From Membranipora membranacea (taxonomy: Eukaryota; Bryozoa; Gymnolaemata; Cheilostomatida; Membraniporidae): 64,000 nucleotides of DNA. Both the position numbers and the translations under genes were made by a program. This document shows, piece by piece, positions 10,000 to 23,403 of the stretch (its first letter is position 1; each line of letters opens with the position of its first letter). Location of the stretch: assembly GCA_914767715.1 (NCBI GenBank), contig OU612065.1, positions 22,878,001-22,942,000 on the forward strand, in the 5' to 3' direction. The notes below the pieces were generated by a model. It made no database searches. It was not told the origin of the DNA and saw nothing but the letters and a program-made list of their open reading frames with translations.

Positions 10000-12900
10000 G
10001 TGGGTATCACGCTTTTTTTTTGCTCGGATCAAAAAATAGATTTGCTTCTAACTCACCTCATGAGGAGGAGCAACTCCTGCTTATCTCGAATCTGCAAACC
10101 GTTTGGCTCTGTGACTTTTCATTCTCTGTCAGCGTCCGTTTTAATTAGGGTCACTTTTGCTAAAAAAAAACATGCCATACGCCACCGTTCAAAAATAAAA
10201 ACTCTGTCGAATCTTTATCAAACTCCGACCAGTTCAAGCTCTTATCGGCCTTACTCTAAATCCAGAATATTGGAATCATCGGGTTAATAGGGGGGTAATT
10301 AAGCTGACTTTAAATTTGCAAAATTATACCAAGGGTGGGTATCACGCTTTTTTTTCGCTCGGATCAAAAAATAGATTTGCTTCTAACTCACCTCATGAGG
10401 AGGAGCAACTCCTGCTTATCTCGAATCTGCAAACCGTTTGGCTCTGTGGCTTTTCATTCTCCGTCAGCGCCCGTTTTAATTAGGGTCACTTTTGCTAAAA
10501 AAAAACATGCCATACGCCACCGTTCAAAAATAAAAACTCTGTCGAATCTTTATCAAACTCCGACCAGTTCAAGCTCTTATCGGCCTTACTCTAAATCCAG
10601 AATATTGGAATCATCGGGTTAATAGGGGGGTAATTAAGCTGACTTTAAATTTGCAAAATTATACCAAGGGTGGGTATCACGCTTTTTTTTCGCTCGGATC
10701 AAAAAATATATTTGCTTCTAACTCACCTCATGAGGAGGAGCAACTCCTGCTTATCTCGAATCTGCAAACCGTTTGGCTCTGTGGCTTTTCATTCTCCGTC
10801 AGCGCCCGTTTTAATTAGGGTCACTTTTGCTAAAAAAAAACATGCCATACGCCACCGTTCAAAAATAAAAACTCTGTCGAACATTTATCAAACTCCGACC
10901 AGTTCAAGCTCTTATCGGCCTTACTCTAAATCCAGAATATTGGAATCATCGGGTTAATAGGGGGGGTAATTAAGCTGACTTTAAATTTGCAAAATTATAC
11001 CAAGGGTGGGTATCACGCTTTTTTTTCGCTCGGATCAAAAAATAGATTTGCTTCTAACTCACCTCATGAGGAGGAGCAACTCCTGCTTATCTCGAATCTG
11101 CAAACCGTTTGGCTCTGTGGCTTTTCATTCTCCGTCAGCGCCCGTTTTAATTAGGGTCACTTTTGCTAAAAAAAAACATGCCATACGCCACCGTTCAAAA
11201 ATAAAAACTCTGTCGAATCTTTATCAAACTCCGACCAGTTCAAGCTCTTATCGGCCTTACTCTAAATCCAGAATATTGGAATCATCGGGTTAATAGGGGG
11301 GTAATTAAGCTGACTTTAAATTTGCAAAATTATACCAAGGGTGGGTATCACGCTTTTTTTTCGCTCGGATCAAAAAATAGATTTGCTTCTAACTCACCTC
11401 ATGAGGAGGAGCAACTCCTGCTTATCTCGAATCTGCAAACCGTTTGGCTCTGTGGCTTTTCATTCTCCGTCAGCGCCCGTTTTAATTAGGGTCACTTTTG
11501 CTAAAAAAAAACATGCCATACGCCACCGTTCAAAAATAAAAACTCTGTCGAATCTTTATCAAACTCCGACCAGTTCAAGCTCTTATCGGCCTTACTCTAA
11601 ATCCAGAATATTGGAATCATCGGGTTAATAGGGGGGTAATTAAGCTGACTTTAAATTTGCAAAATTATACCAAGGGTGGGTATCACGCTTTTTTTTCGCT
11701 CGGATCAAAAAATAGATTTGCTTCTAACTCACCTCATGAGGAGGAGCAACTCCTGCTTATCTCGAATCTGCAAACCGTTTGGCTCTGTGGCTTTTCATTC
11801 TCCGTCAGCGCCCGTTTTAATTAGGGTCCTTTTTGCTAAAAAAAAACATGCCATACGCCACCGTTCAAAAATAAAAACTCTGTCGAATCTTTATCAAACT
11901 CCGACCAGTTCAAGCTCTTATCGGCCTTACTCTAAATCCAGAATATTGGAATCATCGGGTTAATAGGGGGGTAATTAAGCTGACTTTAAATTTGCAAAAT
12001 TATACCAAGGGTGGGTATCACGCTTTATTTTCGCTCGGATCAAAAAATAGATTTGCTTCTAACTCACCTCATGAGGAGGAGCAACTCCTGCTTATCTCGA
12101 ATCTGCAAACCGTTTGGCTCTGTGGCTTTTCATTCTCCGTCAGCGCCCGTTTTAATTAGGGTCACTTTTGCTAAAAAAAAACATGCCATACGCCACCGTT
12201 CAAAAATAAAAACTCTGTCGAATCTTTATCAAACTCCGACCAGTTCAAGCTCTTATCGGCCTTACTCTAAATCCAGAATATTGGAATCATCGGGTTAATA
12301 GGGGGGTAATTAAGCTGACTTTAAATTTGCAAAATTATACCAAGGGTGGGTATCACGCTTTTTTTTCGCTCGGATCAAAAAATAGATTTGCTTCTAACTC
12401 ACCTCATGAGGAGGAGCAACTCCTGCTTATCTCGAATCTGCAAACCGTTTGGCTCTGTGGCTTTTCATTCTCCGTCAGCGCCCGTTTTAATTAGGGTCAC
12501 TTTTGCTTAAAAAAAACATGCCATACGCCACCGTTCAAAAATAAAAACTCTGTCGAATCTTTATCAAACTCCGACCAGTTCAAGCTCTTATCGGCCTTAC
12601 TCTAAATCCAGAATATTGGAATCATCGGGTTAATAGGGGGGTAATTAAGCTGACTTTAAATTTGCAAAATTATACCAAGGGTGGGTATCACGCTTTTTTT
12701 TCGCTCGGATCAAAAAATAGATTTGCTTCTAACTCACCTCATGAGGAGGAGCAACTCCTGCTTATCTCGAATCTGCAAACCGTTTGGCTCTGTGGCTTTT
12801 CATTCTCCGTCAGCGCCCGTTTTAATTAGGGTCACTTTTGCTAAAAAAAAACATGCCATACGCCACCGTTCAAAAATAAAAACTCTGTCGAATCTTTATC

Positions 12901-15900
12901 AAACTCCGACCAGTTCAAGCTCTTATCGGCCTTACTCTAAATCCAGAATATTGGAATCATCGGGTTAATAGGGGGGTAATTAAGCTGACTTTAAATTTGC
13001 AAAGTTATACCAAGGGTGGGTATCACGCTTTTTTTTCGCTCGGATCAAAAAATAGATTTGCTTCTAACTCACCTCATGAGGAGGAGCAACTCCTGCTTAT
13101 CTCGAATCTGCAAACCGTTTGGCTCTGTGGCTTTTCATTCTCCGTCAGCGCCCGTTTTAATTAGGGTCACTTTTGCTAAAAAAAAACATGCCATACGCCA
13201 CCGTTCAAAAATAAAAACTCTGTCGAATCTTTATCAAACTCCGACCAGTTCAAGCTCTTATCGGCCTTACTCTCAATCCAGAATATTGGAATCATCGGGT
13301 TAATAGGGGGGTAATTAAGCTGACTTTAAATTTGCAAAATTATACCAAGGGTGGGTATCACGCTTTTTTTTCCCTCGGATCAAAAAATAGATTTGCTTCT
13401 AACTCACCTCATGAGGAGGAGCAACTCCTGCTTATCTCGAATCTGCAAACCGTTTGGCTCTGTGGCTTTTCATTCTCCGTCAGCGCCCGTTTTAATTAGG
13501 GTCACTTTTGCTAAAAAAAAACATGCCATACGCCACCGTTCAAAAATAAAAACTCTGTCGAATCTTTATCAAACTCCGACCAGTTCAAGCTCTTATCGGC
13601 CTTACTCTAAATCCAGAATATTGGAATCATCGGGTTAATAGGGGGGTAATTAAGCTGACTTTGAATTTGCAAAAATATACCAAGGGTGGGTATCACGCTT
13701 TTTTTTCGCTCGGATCAAAAAATAGATTTGCTTCTAACTCACCTCATGAGGAGGAGCAACTCCTGCTTATCTCGAATCTGCAAACCGTTTGGCTCTGTGG
13801 CTTTTCATTCTCCGTCAGCGCCCGTTTTAATTAGGGTCACTTTTGCTAAAAAAAACATGCCATACGCCACCGTTCAAAAATAAAAACTCTGTCGAATCTT
13901 TATCAAACTCCGACCAGTTCAAGCTCTTATCGGCCTTACTCTAAATCCAGAATATTGGAATCATCGGGTTAATAGGGGGGTAATTAAGCTGACTTTAAAC
14001 TTGCAAAATTATACCAAGGGTGGGTATCACGCTTTTTTTTCGCTCGGATCAAAAAATAGATTTGCTTCTAACTCACCTCATGAGGAGGAGCAACTCCTGC
14101 TTATCTCGAATCTGCAAACCGTTTGGCTCTGTGGCTTTTCATTCTCCGTCAGCGCCCGTTTTAATTAGGGTCACTTTTGCTAAAAAAAAACATGCCATAC
14201 GCCACCGTTCAAAAATAAAAACTCTGTCGAATCTTTATCAAACTCCGACCAGTTCAAGCTCTTATCGGCCTTACTCTAAATCCAGAATATTGGAATCATC
14301 GGGTTAATAGGGGGGTAATTAAGCTGACTTTAAATTTGCAAAATTATACCAAGGGTGGGTATCACGCTTTTTTTTCGCTCGGATCAAAAAATAGATTTGC
14401 TTCTAACTCACCTCATGAGGAGGAGCAACTCCTGCTTATCTCGAATCTGCAAACCGTTTGGCTCTGTGGCTTTTCATTCTCCGTCAGCGCCCGTTTTAAT
14501 TAGGGTCACTTTTGCTAAAAAAAACATGCCATACGCCACCGTTCAAAAATAAAAACTCTGTCGAATCTTTATCAAACTCCGACCAGTTCAAGCTCTTATC
14601 GGCCTTACTCTAAATCCAGAATATTGGAATCATCAAGTTAATAGGGGGGTAATTAAGCTGACTTTAAATTTGCAAAATTATACCAAGGGTGGGTATCACG
14701 CTTTTTTTTCGCTCGGATCAAAAAATAGATTTGCTTCTAACTCACCTCATGAGGAGGAGCAACTCCTGCTTACCTCGAATCTGCAAACCGTTTGGCTCTG
14801 TGGCTTTTCATTCTCCGTCAGCGCCCGTTTTAATTAGGGTCACTTTTGCTAAAAAAAAACATGCCATACGCCACCGTTCAAAAATAAAAACTCTGTCGAA
14901 TCTTTATCAAACTCCGACCAGTTCAAGCTCTTATCGGCCTTACTCTAAATCCAGAATATTGGAATCATCGGGTTAATAGGGGGGTAATTAAGCTGACTTT
15001 AAATTTGCAAAATTATACCAAGGGTGGGTATCACGCTTTTTTTTCGCTCGGATCAAAAAATAGATTTGCTTCTAACTCACCTCATGAGGAGGAGCAACTC
15101 CTGCTTATCTCGAATCTGCAAACCGTTTGGCTCTGTGGCTTTTCATTCTCCGTCAGCGCCCGTTTTAATTAGGGTCACTTTTGCTAAAAAAAAACATGCC
15201 ATACGCCACCGTTCAAAAATAAAAACTCTGTCGAATCTTTATCAAACTCCGACCAGTTCAAGCTCTTATCGGCCTTACTCTAAATCCAGAATATTGGAAT
15301 CATCGGGTTAATAGGGGGGGTAATTAAGCTGACTTTTAATTTGCAAAATTATACCAAGGGTGGGTATCACGCTTTTTTTTCGCTCGGATCAAAAAATAGA
15401 TTTGCTTCTAACTCACCTCATGAGGAGGAGCAACTCCTGCTTATCTCGAATCTGCAAACCGCTTGGCTCTGTGGCTTTTCATTCTCCGTCAGCGCCCGTT
15501 TTAATTAGGGTCACTTTTGCTAAAAAAAAACATGCCATACGCCACCGTTCAAAAATAAAAACTCTGTCGAATCTTTATCAAACTCCGACCAGTTCAAGCT
15601 CTTATCGGCCTTACTCTAAATCCAGAATATTGGAATCATCGGGTTAAAAGGGGGGGTAATTAAGCTGACTTTAAATTTGCAAAATTATACCAAGGGTGGG
15701 TATCACGCTTTTTTTTCGCCCGGATCAAAAAATAGATTTGCTTCTAACTCACCTCATGAGGAGGAGCAACTCCTGCTTATCTCGAATCTGCAAACCGTTT
15801 GGCTCTGTGGCTTTTCATTCTCCGTCAGCGCCCGTTTTAATTAGGGTCACTTTTGCTAAAAAAAAACATGCCATACGCCACCGTTCAAAGATAAAAACTC

Positions 15901-16030
15901 TGTCGAATCTTTATCAAACTCCGACCAGTTCAAGCTCTTATCGGCCTTACTCTAAATCCAGAATATTGGAATCATCGGGTTAATAGGGGGGTAATTACGC
16001 TGACTTTAAATTTGCAAAATTATACCAAGG

Positions 16031-16365
16031 GTGGGTATCACGCTTTTTTTTCGCTCGGATCAAAAAATAGATTTGCTTCTAACTCACCTCATGAGGAGGA
16101 GCAACTCCTGCTTATCTCGAATCTGCAAACCGTTTGGCTCTGTGGCTTTTCATTCTCCGTCAGCGCCCGTTTTAATTAGGGTCACTTTTGCTAAATAAAA
16201 ACATGCCATACGCCACCGTTCAAAAATAAAAACTCTGTCGAATCTTTATCAAACTCCGACCAGTTCAAGCTCTTATCGGCCTTACTCTAAATCCAGAATA
16301 TTGGAATCATCGGGTTAATATGGGGGTAATTAAGCTGACTTTAAATTTGCAAAATTATACCAAGG
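16031..16365. repeat. Hybrid monomer at a deletion junction in copy 2
   Basis: Its A tract carries CTAAATAAAA, as in the copy-1 unit 6987. Its downstream linker reads TTAATATGGGGG near 16320, as after the copy-1 unit 7657 (near 7945). The next unit (16366) carries TTTTAATGAGGG, as in copy-1 unit 8661. The copy-1 peculiarities of 7992 and 8327 are missing. The simplest reading is two deletions of two monomers each (about 670 bp each), with breakpoints inside homologous sequence. Confidence 0.8.
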
Positions 16366-16700
16366 GTGGGTATCACGCTTTTTTTTCGCTCGGATCAAAA
16401 AATAGATTTGCTTCTAACTCACCTCATGAGGAGGAGCAACTCCTGCTTATCTCGAATCTGCAAACCGTTTGGCTCTGTGGCTTTTCATTCTCCGTCAGCG
16501 CCCGTTTTAATGAGGGTCACTTTTGCTAAAAAAAAACATGCCATACGCCACCGTTCAAAAATAAAAACTCTGTCGAATCTTTATCAAACTCCGACCAGTT
16601 CAAGCTCTTATCGGCCTTACTCTAAATCCAGAATATTGGAATCATCGGGTTAATAGGGGGGTAATTAAGCTGACTTTAAGTTTGCAAAATTATACCAAGG

Positions 16701-17707
16701 GTGGGTATCACGCTTTTTTTTCGCTCGGATCAAAAAATAGATTTGCTTCTAACTCACCTCATGAGGAGGAGCAACTCCTGCTTATCTCGAATCTGCAAAC
16801 CGTTTGGCTCTGTGGCTTTTCATTCTCCGTCAGCGCCCGTTTTAATTAGGGTCACTTTTGCTAAAAAAAAACATGCCATACGCCACCGTTCAAAAATAAA
16901 AACTCTGTCGAATCTTTATCAAACTCCGACCAGTTCAAGCTCTTATCGGCCTTACTCTAAATCCAGAATATTGGAATCATCGGGTTAATTGGGGGGTAAT
17001 TAAGCTGACTTTAAATTTGCAAAATTATACCAAGGGTGGGTATCACGCTTTTTTTTCGCTCGGATCAAAAAATAGATTTGCTTCTAACTCACCTCATGAG
17101 GAGGAGCAACTCCTGCTTATCTCGAATCTGCAAACCGTTTGGCTCTGTGGCTTTTCATTCTCCGTCAGCGCCCGTTTTAATTAGGGTCACTTTTGCTAAA
17201 AAAAAACATGCCATACGCCACCGTTCAAAAATAAAAACTCTGTCGAATCTTTATCAAACTCCGACCAGTTCAAGCTCTTATCGGCCTTACTCTAAATCCA
17301 GAATATTGGAATCATCGGGTTAATAGGGGGGGGTAATTAAGCTGACTTTAAATTTGCAAAATTATACCAAGGGTGGGTATCACGCTTTTTTTTCGCCCGG
17401 ATCAAAAAATAGATTTGCTTCTAACTCACCTCATGAGGAGGAGCAACTCCTGCTTATCTCGAATCTGCAAACCGTTTGGCTCTGTGGCTTTTCATTCTCC
17501 GTCAGCGCCCGTTTTAATTAGGGTCACTTTTGCTAAAAAAAAACATGCCATACGCCACCGTTCAAAAAGAAATACACTGTCGAATCTTTATCATACTCCG
17601 ACCAGTTCAAGCTCTTATCGGCCTTACTCTAAATCCAGAATATTGGAATCATCGGGTTAATAGGGGGGTAATTAAGCTGACTTTAAATTTGCAAAATTAT
17701 ACCAAGG
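16701..17707. repeat. Three-monomer motif: TTAATT linker, then G8 linker, then p310C unit
   Basis: The 16701 unit ends with TTAATTGGGG (p240 A>T). The next unit ends with G8, and the third has CGCCCGG (p310 T>C). The same order occurs at 33451-34457 and 38814-39820. The third unit here is divergent: near 17567 it reads AAAAAGAAATACACTG, followed by ATCATACTCC, changes absent from the other two copies. The shared part is therefore about the first 870 bp. Confidence 0.8.
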
Positions 17708-18712
17708 GTGGGTATCACGCTTTTTTTTCGCTCGGATCAAAAAATAGATTTGCTTTTAACTCACCTCATGAGGAGGAGCAACTCCTGCTTATCTCGAATC
17801 TGCAAACCGTTTGGCTCTGTGGCTTTTCATTCTCCGTCAGCGCCCGTTTTATTTAGGGTCACGTTTGCTAAAAAAAAACATGCCATACGCCACCGTTCAA
17901 AAATAAAAACTCTGTCGAATCTTTATCAACCTCCGACCAGTTCAAGCTCTTATCGGCCTTACTCTAAATCCAGAATATTGGAATCATCGGGTTAATAGGG
18001 GGGTAATTAAGCTGACTTTAAATTTGCAAAATTATACCGAGGGTGGGTATCACGATTTTTTTTCGCTCGGATCAAAAAATAGATTTGCTTCTAACTCACC
18101 TCATGAGGAGGAGCAACTCCTGCTTATCTCGAATCTGCAAACCGTTTGGCTCTGTGGCTTTTCATTCTCCGTCAGCGCCCGTTTTAATTAGGGTCACTTT
18201 TGCTAAAAAAAAACATGCCATACGCCACCGTTCAAAAATAAAACCTCTGTCGAATCTTTATCAAACTCCGACCAGTTCAAGCTCTTATCGGCCTTACTCT
18301 AAATCCAGAATATTGGAATCATCGGGTTAATAGGGGGGTAATTAAGCTGACTTTAAATTTGCAAAATTATACCAAGGGTGGGTATCACGCTTTTTTTTCG
18401 CCCGGATCAAAAAATAGATTTGCTTCTAACTCACCTCATGAGGAGGAGCAACTCCTGCTTATCTCGAATCTGCAAACCGTTTGGCTCTGTGGCTTTTCAT
18501 TCTCCGTCAGCGCCCGTTTTAATTAGGGTCACTTTTGCTAAAAAAAAACATGCCATACGCCACCGTTCAAAAATAAAAACTCTGTCGAATCTTTATCAAA
18601 CTCCGACCAGTTCAAGCTCTTATCGGCCTTACTCTAAATCCAGAATATTGGAATCATCGGGTTAATAGGGGGGTAATTAAGCTGACTTTAAATTTGCAAA
18701 ATTATACCAAGG
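17708..18712. repeat. Three-monomer block, copy 1 (paired with 21059-22063)
   Basis: Monomer 17708 carries p95 A>T plus p106 T>G. Monomer 18043 carries ACCGAGGG (p282) plus CACGATTT (p298), and monomer 18378 carries p310C. The same order recurs at a 3351-bp offset (21059, 21394, 21729). Here 17708 also has a private ATCAACCTCC. Monomer 18043 has AAAACCTCTG, which is shared with the unit at 37809. Confidence 0.8.
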
Positions 18713-20053
18713 GTGGGTATCACGCTTTTTTTTCGCTCGGATCAAAAAATAGATTTGCTTCTAACTCACCTCATGAGGAGGAGCAACTCCTGCTTATCTC
18801 GAATCTGCAAACCGTTTGGCTCTGTGGCTTTTCATTCTCCGTCAGCGCCCGTTTTAATTAGGGTCACTTTTGCTAAAAAAAAACATGCCATACGCCACCG
18901 TTCAAAAATAAAAACTCTGTCGAATCTTTATCAAACTCCGACCAGTTCAAGCTCTTATCGGCCTTACTCTAAATCCAGAATATTGGAATCATCGGGTTAA
19001 TTGGGGGGTAATTAAGCTGACTTTAAATTTGCAAAATTATACCAAGGGTGGGTATCACGCTTTTTTTTCGCTCGGATCAAAAAATAGATTTGCTTCTAAC
19101 TCACCTCATGAGGAGGAGCAACTCCTGCTTATCTCGAATCTGCAAACCGTTTGGCTCTGTGGCTTTTCATTCTCCGTCAGCGCCCGTTTTAATTAGGGTC
19201 ACTTTTGCTAAAAAAAAACATGCCATACGCCACCGTTCAAAAATAAAAACTCTGTCGAATCTTTATCAAACTCCGACCAGTTCAAGCTCTTATCGGCCTT
19301 ACTCTAAATCCAGAATATTGGAATCATCGGGTTAATAGGGGGGTAATTAAGCTGACTTTAAATTTGCAAAATTATACCAAGGGTGGGTATCACGCTTTTT
19401 TTTCGCTCGGATCAAAAAATAGATTTGCTTCTAACTCACCTCATGAGGAGGAGCAACTCCTGCTTATCTCGAATCTGCAAACCGTTTGGCTCTGTGGCTT
19501 TTCATTCTCCGTCAGCGCCCGTTTTAATTAGGGTCACTTTTGCTAAAAAAAAACATGCCATACGCCACCGTTCAAAAATAAAAACTCTGTCGAATCTTTA
19601 TCAAACTCCGACCAGTTCAAGCTCTTATCGGCCTTACTCTAAATCCAGAATATTGGAATCATCGGGTTAATTGGGGGGTAATTAAGCTGACTTTAAATTT
19701 GCAAAATTATACCAAGGGTGGGTATCACGCTTTTTTTTCGCTCGGATCAAAAAATAGATTTGCTTCTAACTCACCTCATGAGGAGGAGCAACTCCTGCTT
19801 ATCTCGAATCTGCAAACCGTTTGGCTCTGTGGCTTTTCATTCTCCGTCAGCGCCCGTTTTAATTAGGGTCACTTTTGCTAAAAAAAAACATGCCATACGC
19901 CACCGTTCAAAAATAAAAACTCTGTCGAATCTTTATCAAACTCCGACCAGTTCAAGCTCTTATCGGCCTTACTCTAAATCCAGAATATTGGAATCATCGG
20001 GTTAATAGGGGGGGTAATTAAGCTGACTTTAAATTTGCAAAATTATAACAAGG
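18713..20053. repeat. Dimer repeat marked by alternating TTAATT linkers
   Basis: Units 18713 and 19383 both end with TTAATTGGGGGG, while the units between them end with the usual TTAATAGGGGGG. This makes two tandem 670-bp dimers. Apart from this marker the four monomers are close to consensus. It is a small local example of higher-order repetition. Confidence 0.72.
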
Positions 20054-20388
20054 GTGGGTATCACGCTTTTTTTTCGCTCGGATCAAAAAATAGATTTGCT
20101 TCTAACTCACCTCATGAGGAGGAGCAACTCCTGCTTATCTCGAATCTGCAAACCGTTTGGCTCTGTGGCTTTTCATTCTCCGTCAGCGCCCGTTTTAATT
20201 AGGGTCACTTTTGCTAAAAAAAAACATGCCATACGCCACCGTTCAAAAATAAAAACTCTCTCGAATCTTTATCAAACTCCGACCAGTTCAAGCTCTTATC
20301 GGCCTTACTCTAAATCCAGAATATTGGAATCATCGGGTTAATAGGGGGGTAATTACGCTGACTTTAAATTTGCAAAATTATACCAAGG

Positions 20389-21393
20389 GTGGGTATCACG
20401 CTTTTTTTTCGCTCGGATCAAAAAATAGATTTGCTTCTAACTCACCTCATGAGGAGGAGCAACTCCTGCTTATCTCGAATCTGCAAACCGTTTGGCTCTG
20501 TGGCTTTTCATTCTCCGTCAGCGCCCGTTTTATTTAGGGTCACGTTTGCTAAAAAAAAACATGCCATACGCCACCGTTCAAAAATAAAAACTCTGTCGAA
20601 TCTTTATCAAACTCCGACCAGTTCAAGCTCTTATCGGCCTTACTCTAAATCCAGAATATTGGAATCATCGGGTTAATAGGGGGGTAATTACGCTGACTTT
20701 AAATTTGCAAAATTATACCAAGGGTGGGTATCACGCTTTTTTTTCGCTCGGATCAAAAAATAGATTTGCTTTTAACTCACCTCATGAGGAGGAGCAACTC
20801 CTGCTTATCTCGAATCTGCAAACCGTTTGGCTCTGTGGCTTTTCATTCTCCGTCAGCGCCCGTTTTATTTAGGGTCACGTTTGCTAAAAAAAAACATGCT
20901 ATACGCCACCGTTCAAAAATAAACACTCTGTCGAATCTTTATCAAACTCCGACCAGTTCAAGCTCTTATCGGCCTTACTCTAAATCCAGAATATTGGAAT
21001 CATCGGGTTAATAGGGGGGTAATTAAGCTGACTTTAAAATTGCAAAATTATACCAAGGGTGGGTATCACGATTTTTTTTCGCTCGGATCAAAAAATAGAT
21101 TTGCTTCTAACTCACCTCATGAGGAGGAGCAACTCCTGCTTATCTCGAATCTGCAAACCGTTTGGCTCTGTGGCTTTTCATTCTCCGTCAGCGCCCGTTT
21201 TATTTAGGGTCACGTTTGCTAAAAAAAAACATGCCATACGCCACCGTTCAAAAATAAAAACTCTGTCGAATCTTTATCAAACTCCGACCAGTTCAAGCTC
21301 TTATCGGCCTTACTCTAAATCCAGAATATTGGAATCATCGGGTTAATAGGGGGGTAATTAAGCTGACTTTAAATTTGCAAAATTATACCGAGG
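20389..21393. repeat. Cluster of three p95T/p106G monomers
   Basis: Three consecutive monomers (20389, 20724, 21059) share TTTATTTAGGG and CACGTTTGC, a pair of changes 11 bp apart also present at 17708 and not seen elsewhere. Unit 20724 adds ATGCTATACG and ATAAACACTC, and unit 21059 adds AAAATTGC upstream and p298 C>A. This suggests local spread of one variant over about 3.7 kb. Confidence 0.8.
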
Positions 21394-21728
21394 GTGGGTA
21401 TCACGATTTTTTTTCGCTCGGATCAAAAAATAGATTTGCTTCTAACTCACCTCATGAGGAGGAGCAACTCCTGCTTATCTCGAATCTGCAAACCGTTTGG
21501 CTCTGTGGCTTTTCATTCTCCGTCAGCGCCCGTTTTAATTAGGGTCACTTTTGCTAAAAAAAAACATGCCATACGCCACCGTTCAAAAATAAAAACTCTG
21601 TCGAATCTTTATCAAACTCCGACCAGTTCAAGCTCTTATCGGCCTTACTCTAAATCCAGAATATTGGAATCATCGGGTTAATAGGGGGGTAATTAAGCTG
21701 ACTTTAAATTTGCAAAATTATACCAAGG

Positions 21729-22398
21729 GTGGGTATCACGCTTTTTTTTCGCCCGGATCAAAAAATAGATTTGCTTCTAACTCACCTCATGAGGAGGAGC
21801 AACTCCTGCTTATCTCGAATCTGCAAACCGTTTGGCTCTGTGGCTTTTCATTCTCCGTCAGCGCCCGTTTTAATTAGGGTCACTTTTGCTAAAAAAAAAC
21901 ATGCCATACGCCACCGTTCAAAAATAAAAACTCTGTCGAATCTTTATCAAACTCCGACCAGTTCAAGCTCTTATCGGCCTTACTCTAAATCCAGAATATT
22001 GGAATCATCGGGTTAATAGGGGGGTAATTACGCTGACTTTAAATTTGCAAAATTATACCAAGGGTGGGTATCACGCTTTTTTTTCGCTCGGATCAAAAAA
22101 TAGATTTGCTTCTGACTCACCTCATGAGGAGGAGCAACTCCTGCTTATCTCGAATCTGCAAACCGTTTGGCTCTGTGGCTTTTCATTCTCCGTCAGCGCC
22201 CGTTTTAATTAGGGTCACTTTTGCTAAATAAAAACATGCCATACGCCACCGTTCAAAAATAAAAACTCTGTCGAATCTTTATCAAACTCCGACCAGTTCA
22301 AGCTCTTATCGGCCTTACTCTAAATCCAGAATATTGGAATCATCGGGTTAATAGGGGGGTAATTAAGCTGACTTTAAATTTGCAAAATTATACCAAGG
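21729..22398. repeat. Third occurrence of the p310C - p253C - CTAAATAAAA pair
   Basis: A p310C unit, the linker ATTACGCTGAC (p253 A>C) and a unit with CTAAATAAAA (p116 A>T) occur in that order here, at 6652-7321 and at 15696-16365. This ties the mosaic domain to the large blocks. The second unit here also has a private TCTGACTCACC near 22113. Confidence 0.78.
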
Positions 22399-23403
22399 GT
22401 GGGTATCACGCTTTTTTTTCGCTCGGATCAAAAAATAGATTTGCTTCTAACTCACCTCATGAGGAGGAGCAACTCCTGCTTATCTCGAATCTGCAAACCG
22501 ATTGGCTCTGTGGCTTTTCATTCTCCGTCAGCGCCCGTTTTAATTAGGGTCACTTTTGCTAAAAAAAAACATGCCATACGCCACCGTTCAAAAATAAAAA
22601 CTCTGTCGAATCTTTATCAAACTCCGACCAGTTCAAGCTCTTATCGGCCTTACTCTAAATCCAGAATATTGGAATCATCGGGTTAATAGGGGGGTAATTA
22701 AGCTGACTTTAAATTTGCAAAATTATACCAAGGGTGGGTATCACGCTTTTTTTTCGCTCGGATCAAAAAATAGATTTGCTTTTAACTCACCTCATGAGGA
22801 AGAGCAACTCCTGCTTATCTCGAATCTGCAAACCGTTTGGCTCTGTGGCTTTTCATTCTCCGTCAGCGCCCGTTTTAATTAGGGTCACTCTTGCTAAAAA
22901 AAAACATGCCATACGCCACCGTTCAAAAATAAAAACTCTGTCGAATCTTTATCAAACTCCGACCAGTTCAAGCTCTTATCGGCCTTACTCTAAATCCAGA
23001 ATATTGGAATCATCGGGTTAATAGGGGGGTAATTACGCTGACTTTAAATTTGCAAAATCATACCAAGGGTGGGTATCACGCTTTTTTTTCGCTCGGATCA
23101 AAAAATAGATTTGCTTCTAACTCTCTTCATGAGGAGGAGCAACTCCTGCTTATCTCGAATCTGCAAACCGTATGGCTCTGTGGCTTTTCATTCTCCGTCA
23201 GCCCCCGTTTTAATTAGGGTCACTTTTGCTAAAAAAAAACATGCCATACGCCACCGTTCAAAAATAAAAACTCTGTCGAATCTTTATCAAACTCCGACCA
23301 GTTCAAGCTCTGATCGGCCTTACTCTAAATCCAGAATATTGGAATCATCGGGTTAATAGGGGGGTAATTAAGCTGACTTTAAATTTGCAAAATTATACCA
23401 AGG
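22399..23403. repeat. Divergent monomers at the array's oldest-looking part
   Basis: Unit 22399 has ACCGATTGG. Unit 22734 has GAGGAAGAG and CACTCTTGC. Unit 23069 has several private changes: AATCATACC just upstream, CTCTCTTCATG, ACCGTATGG, CAGCCCCCG and GCTCTGATCGG. Most of these are absent from all other monomers, unlike the shared markers elsewhere. They look like accumulated private mutations, as expected where homogenisation is weaker. Confidence 0.7.

Larger units (their letters stand above)
8996..16700. repeat. Large higher-order block, copy 2 (23 monomers, 7705 bp)
   Basis: This directly follows copy 1 and repeats its monomer order. It has one extra monomer at 9665-9999 and lacks four monomers relative to copy 1 after 16031, which gives 26+1-4=23. 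Copy-specific changes include T for C at 10021, G7 in place of G6 near 10960, and TTTTAAT near 15334. Copy 1 has private changes near 299, 334, 2212 and 6640. The rarity of differences indicates a recent segmental duplication of about 8.7 kb inside the array. Unequal crossing over is the established mechanism, but the direction of later gains and losses is inference. Confidence 0.93.
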
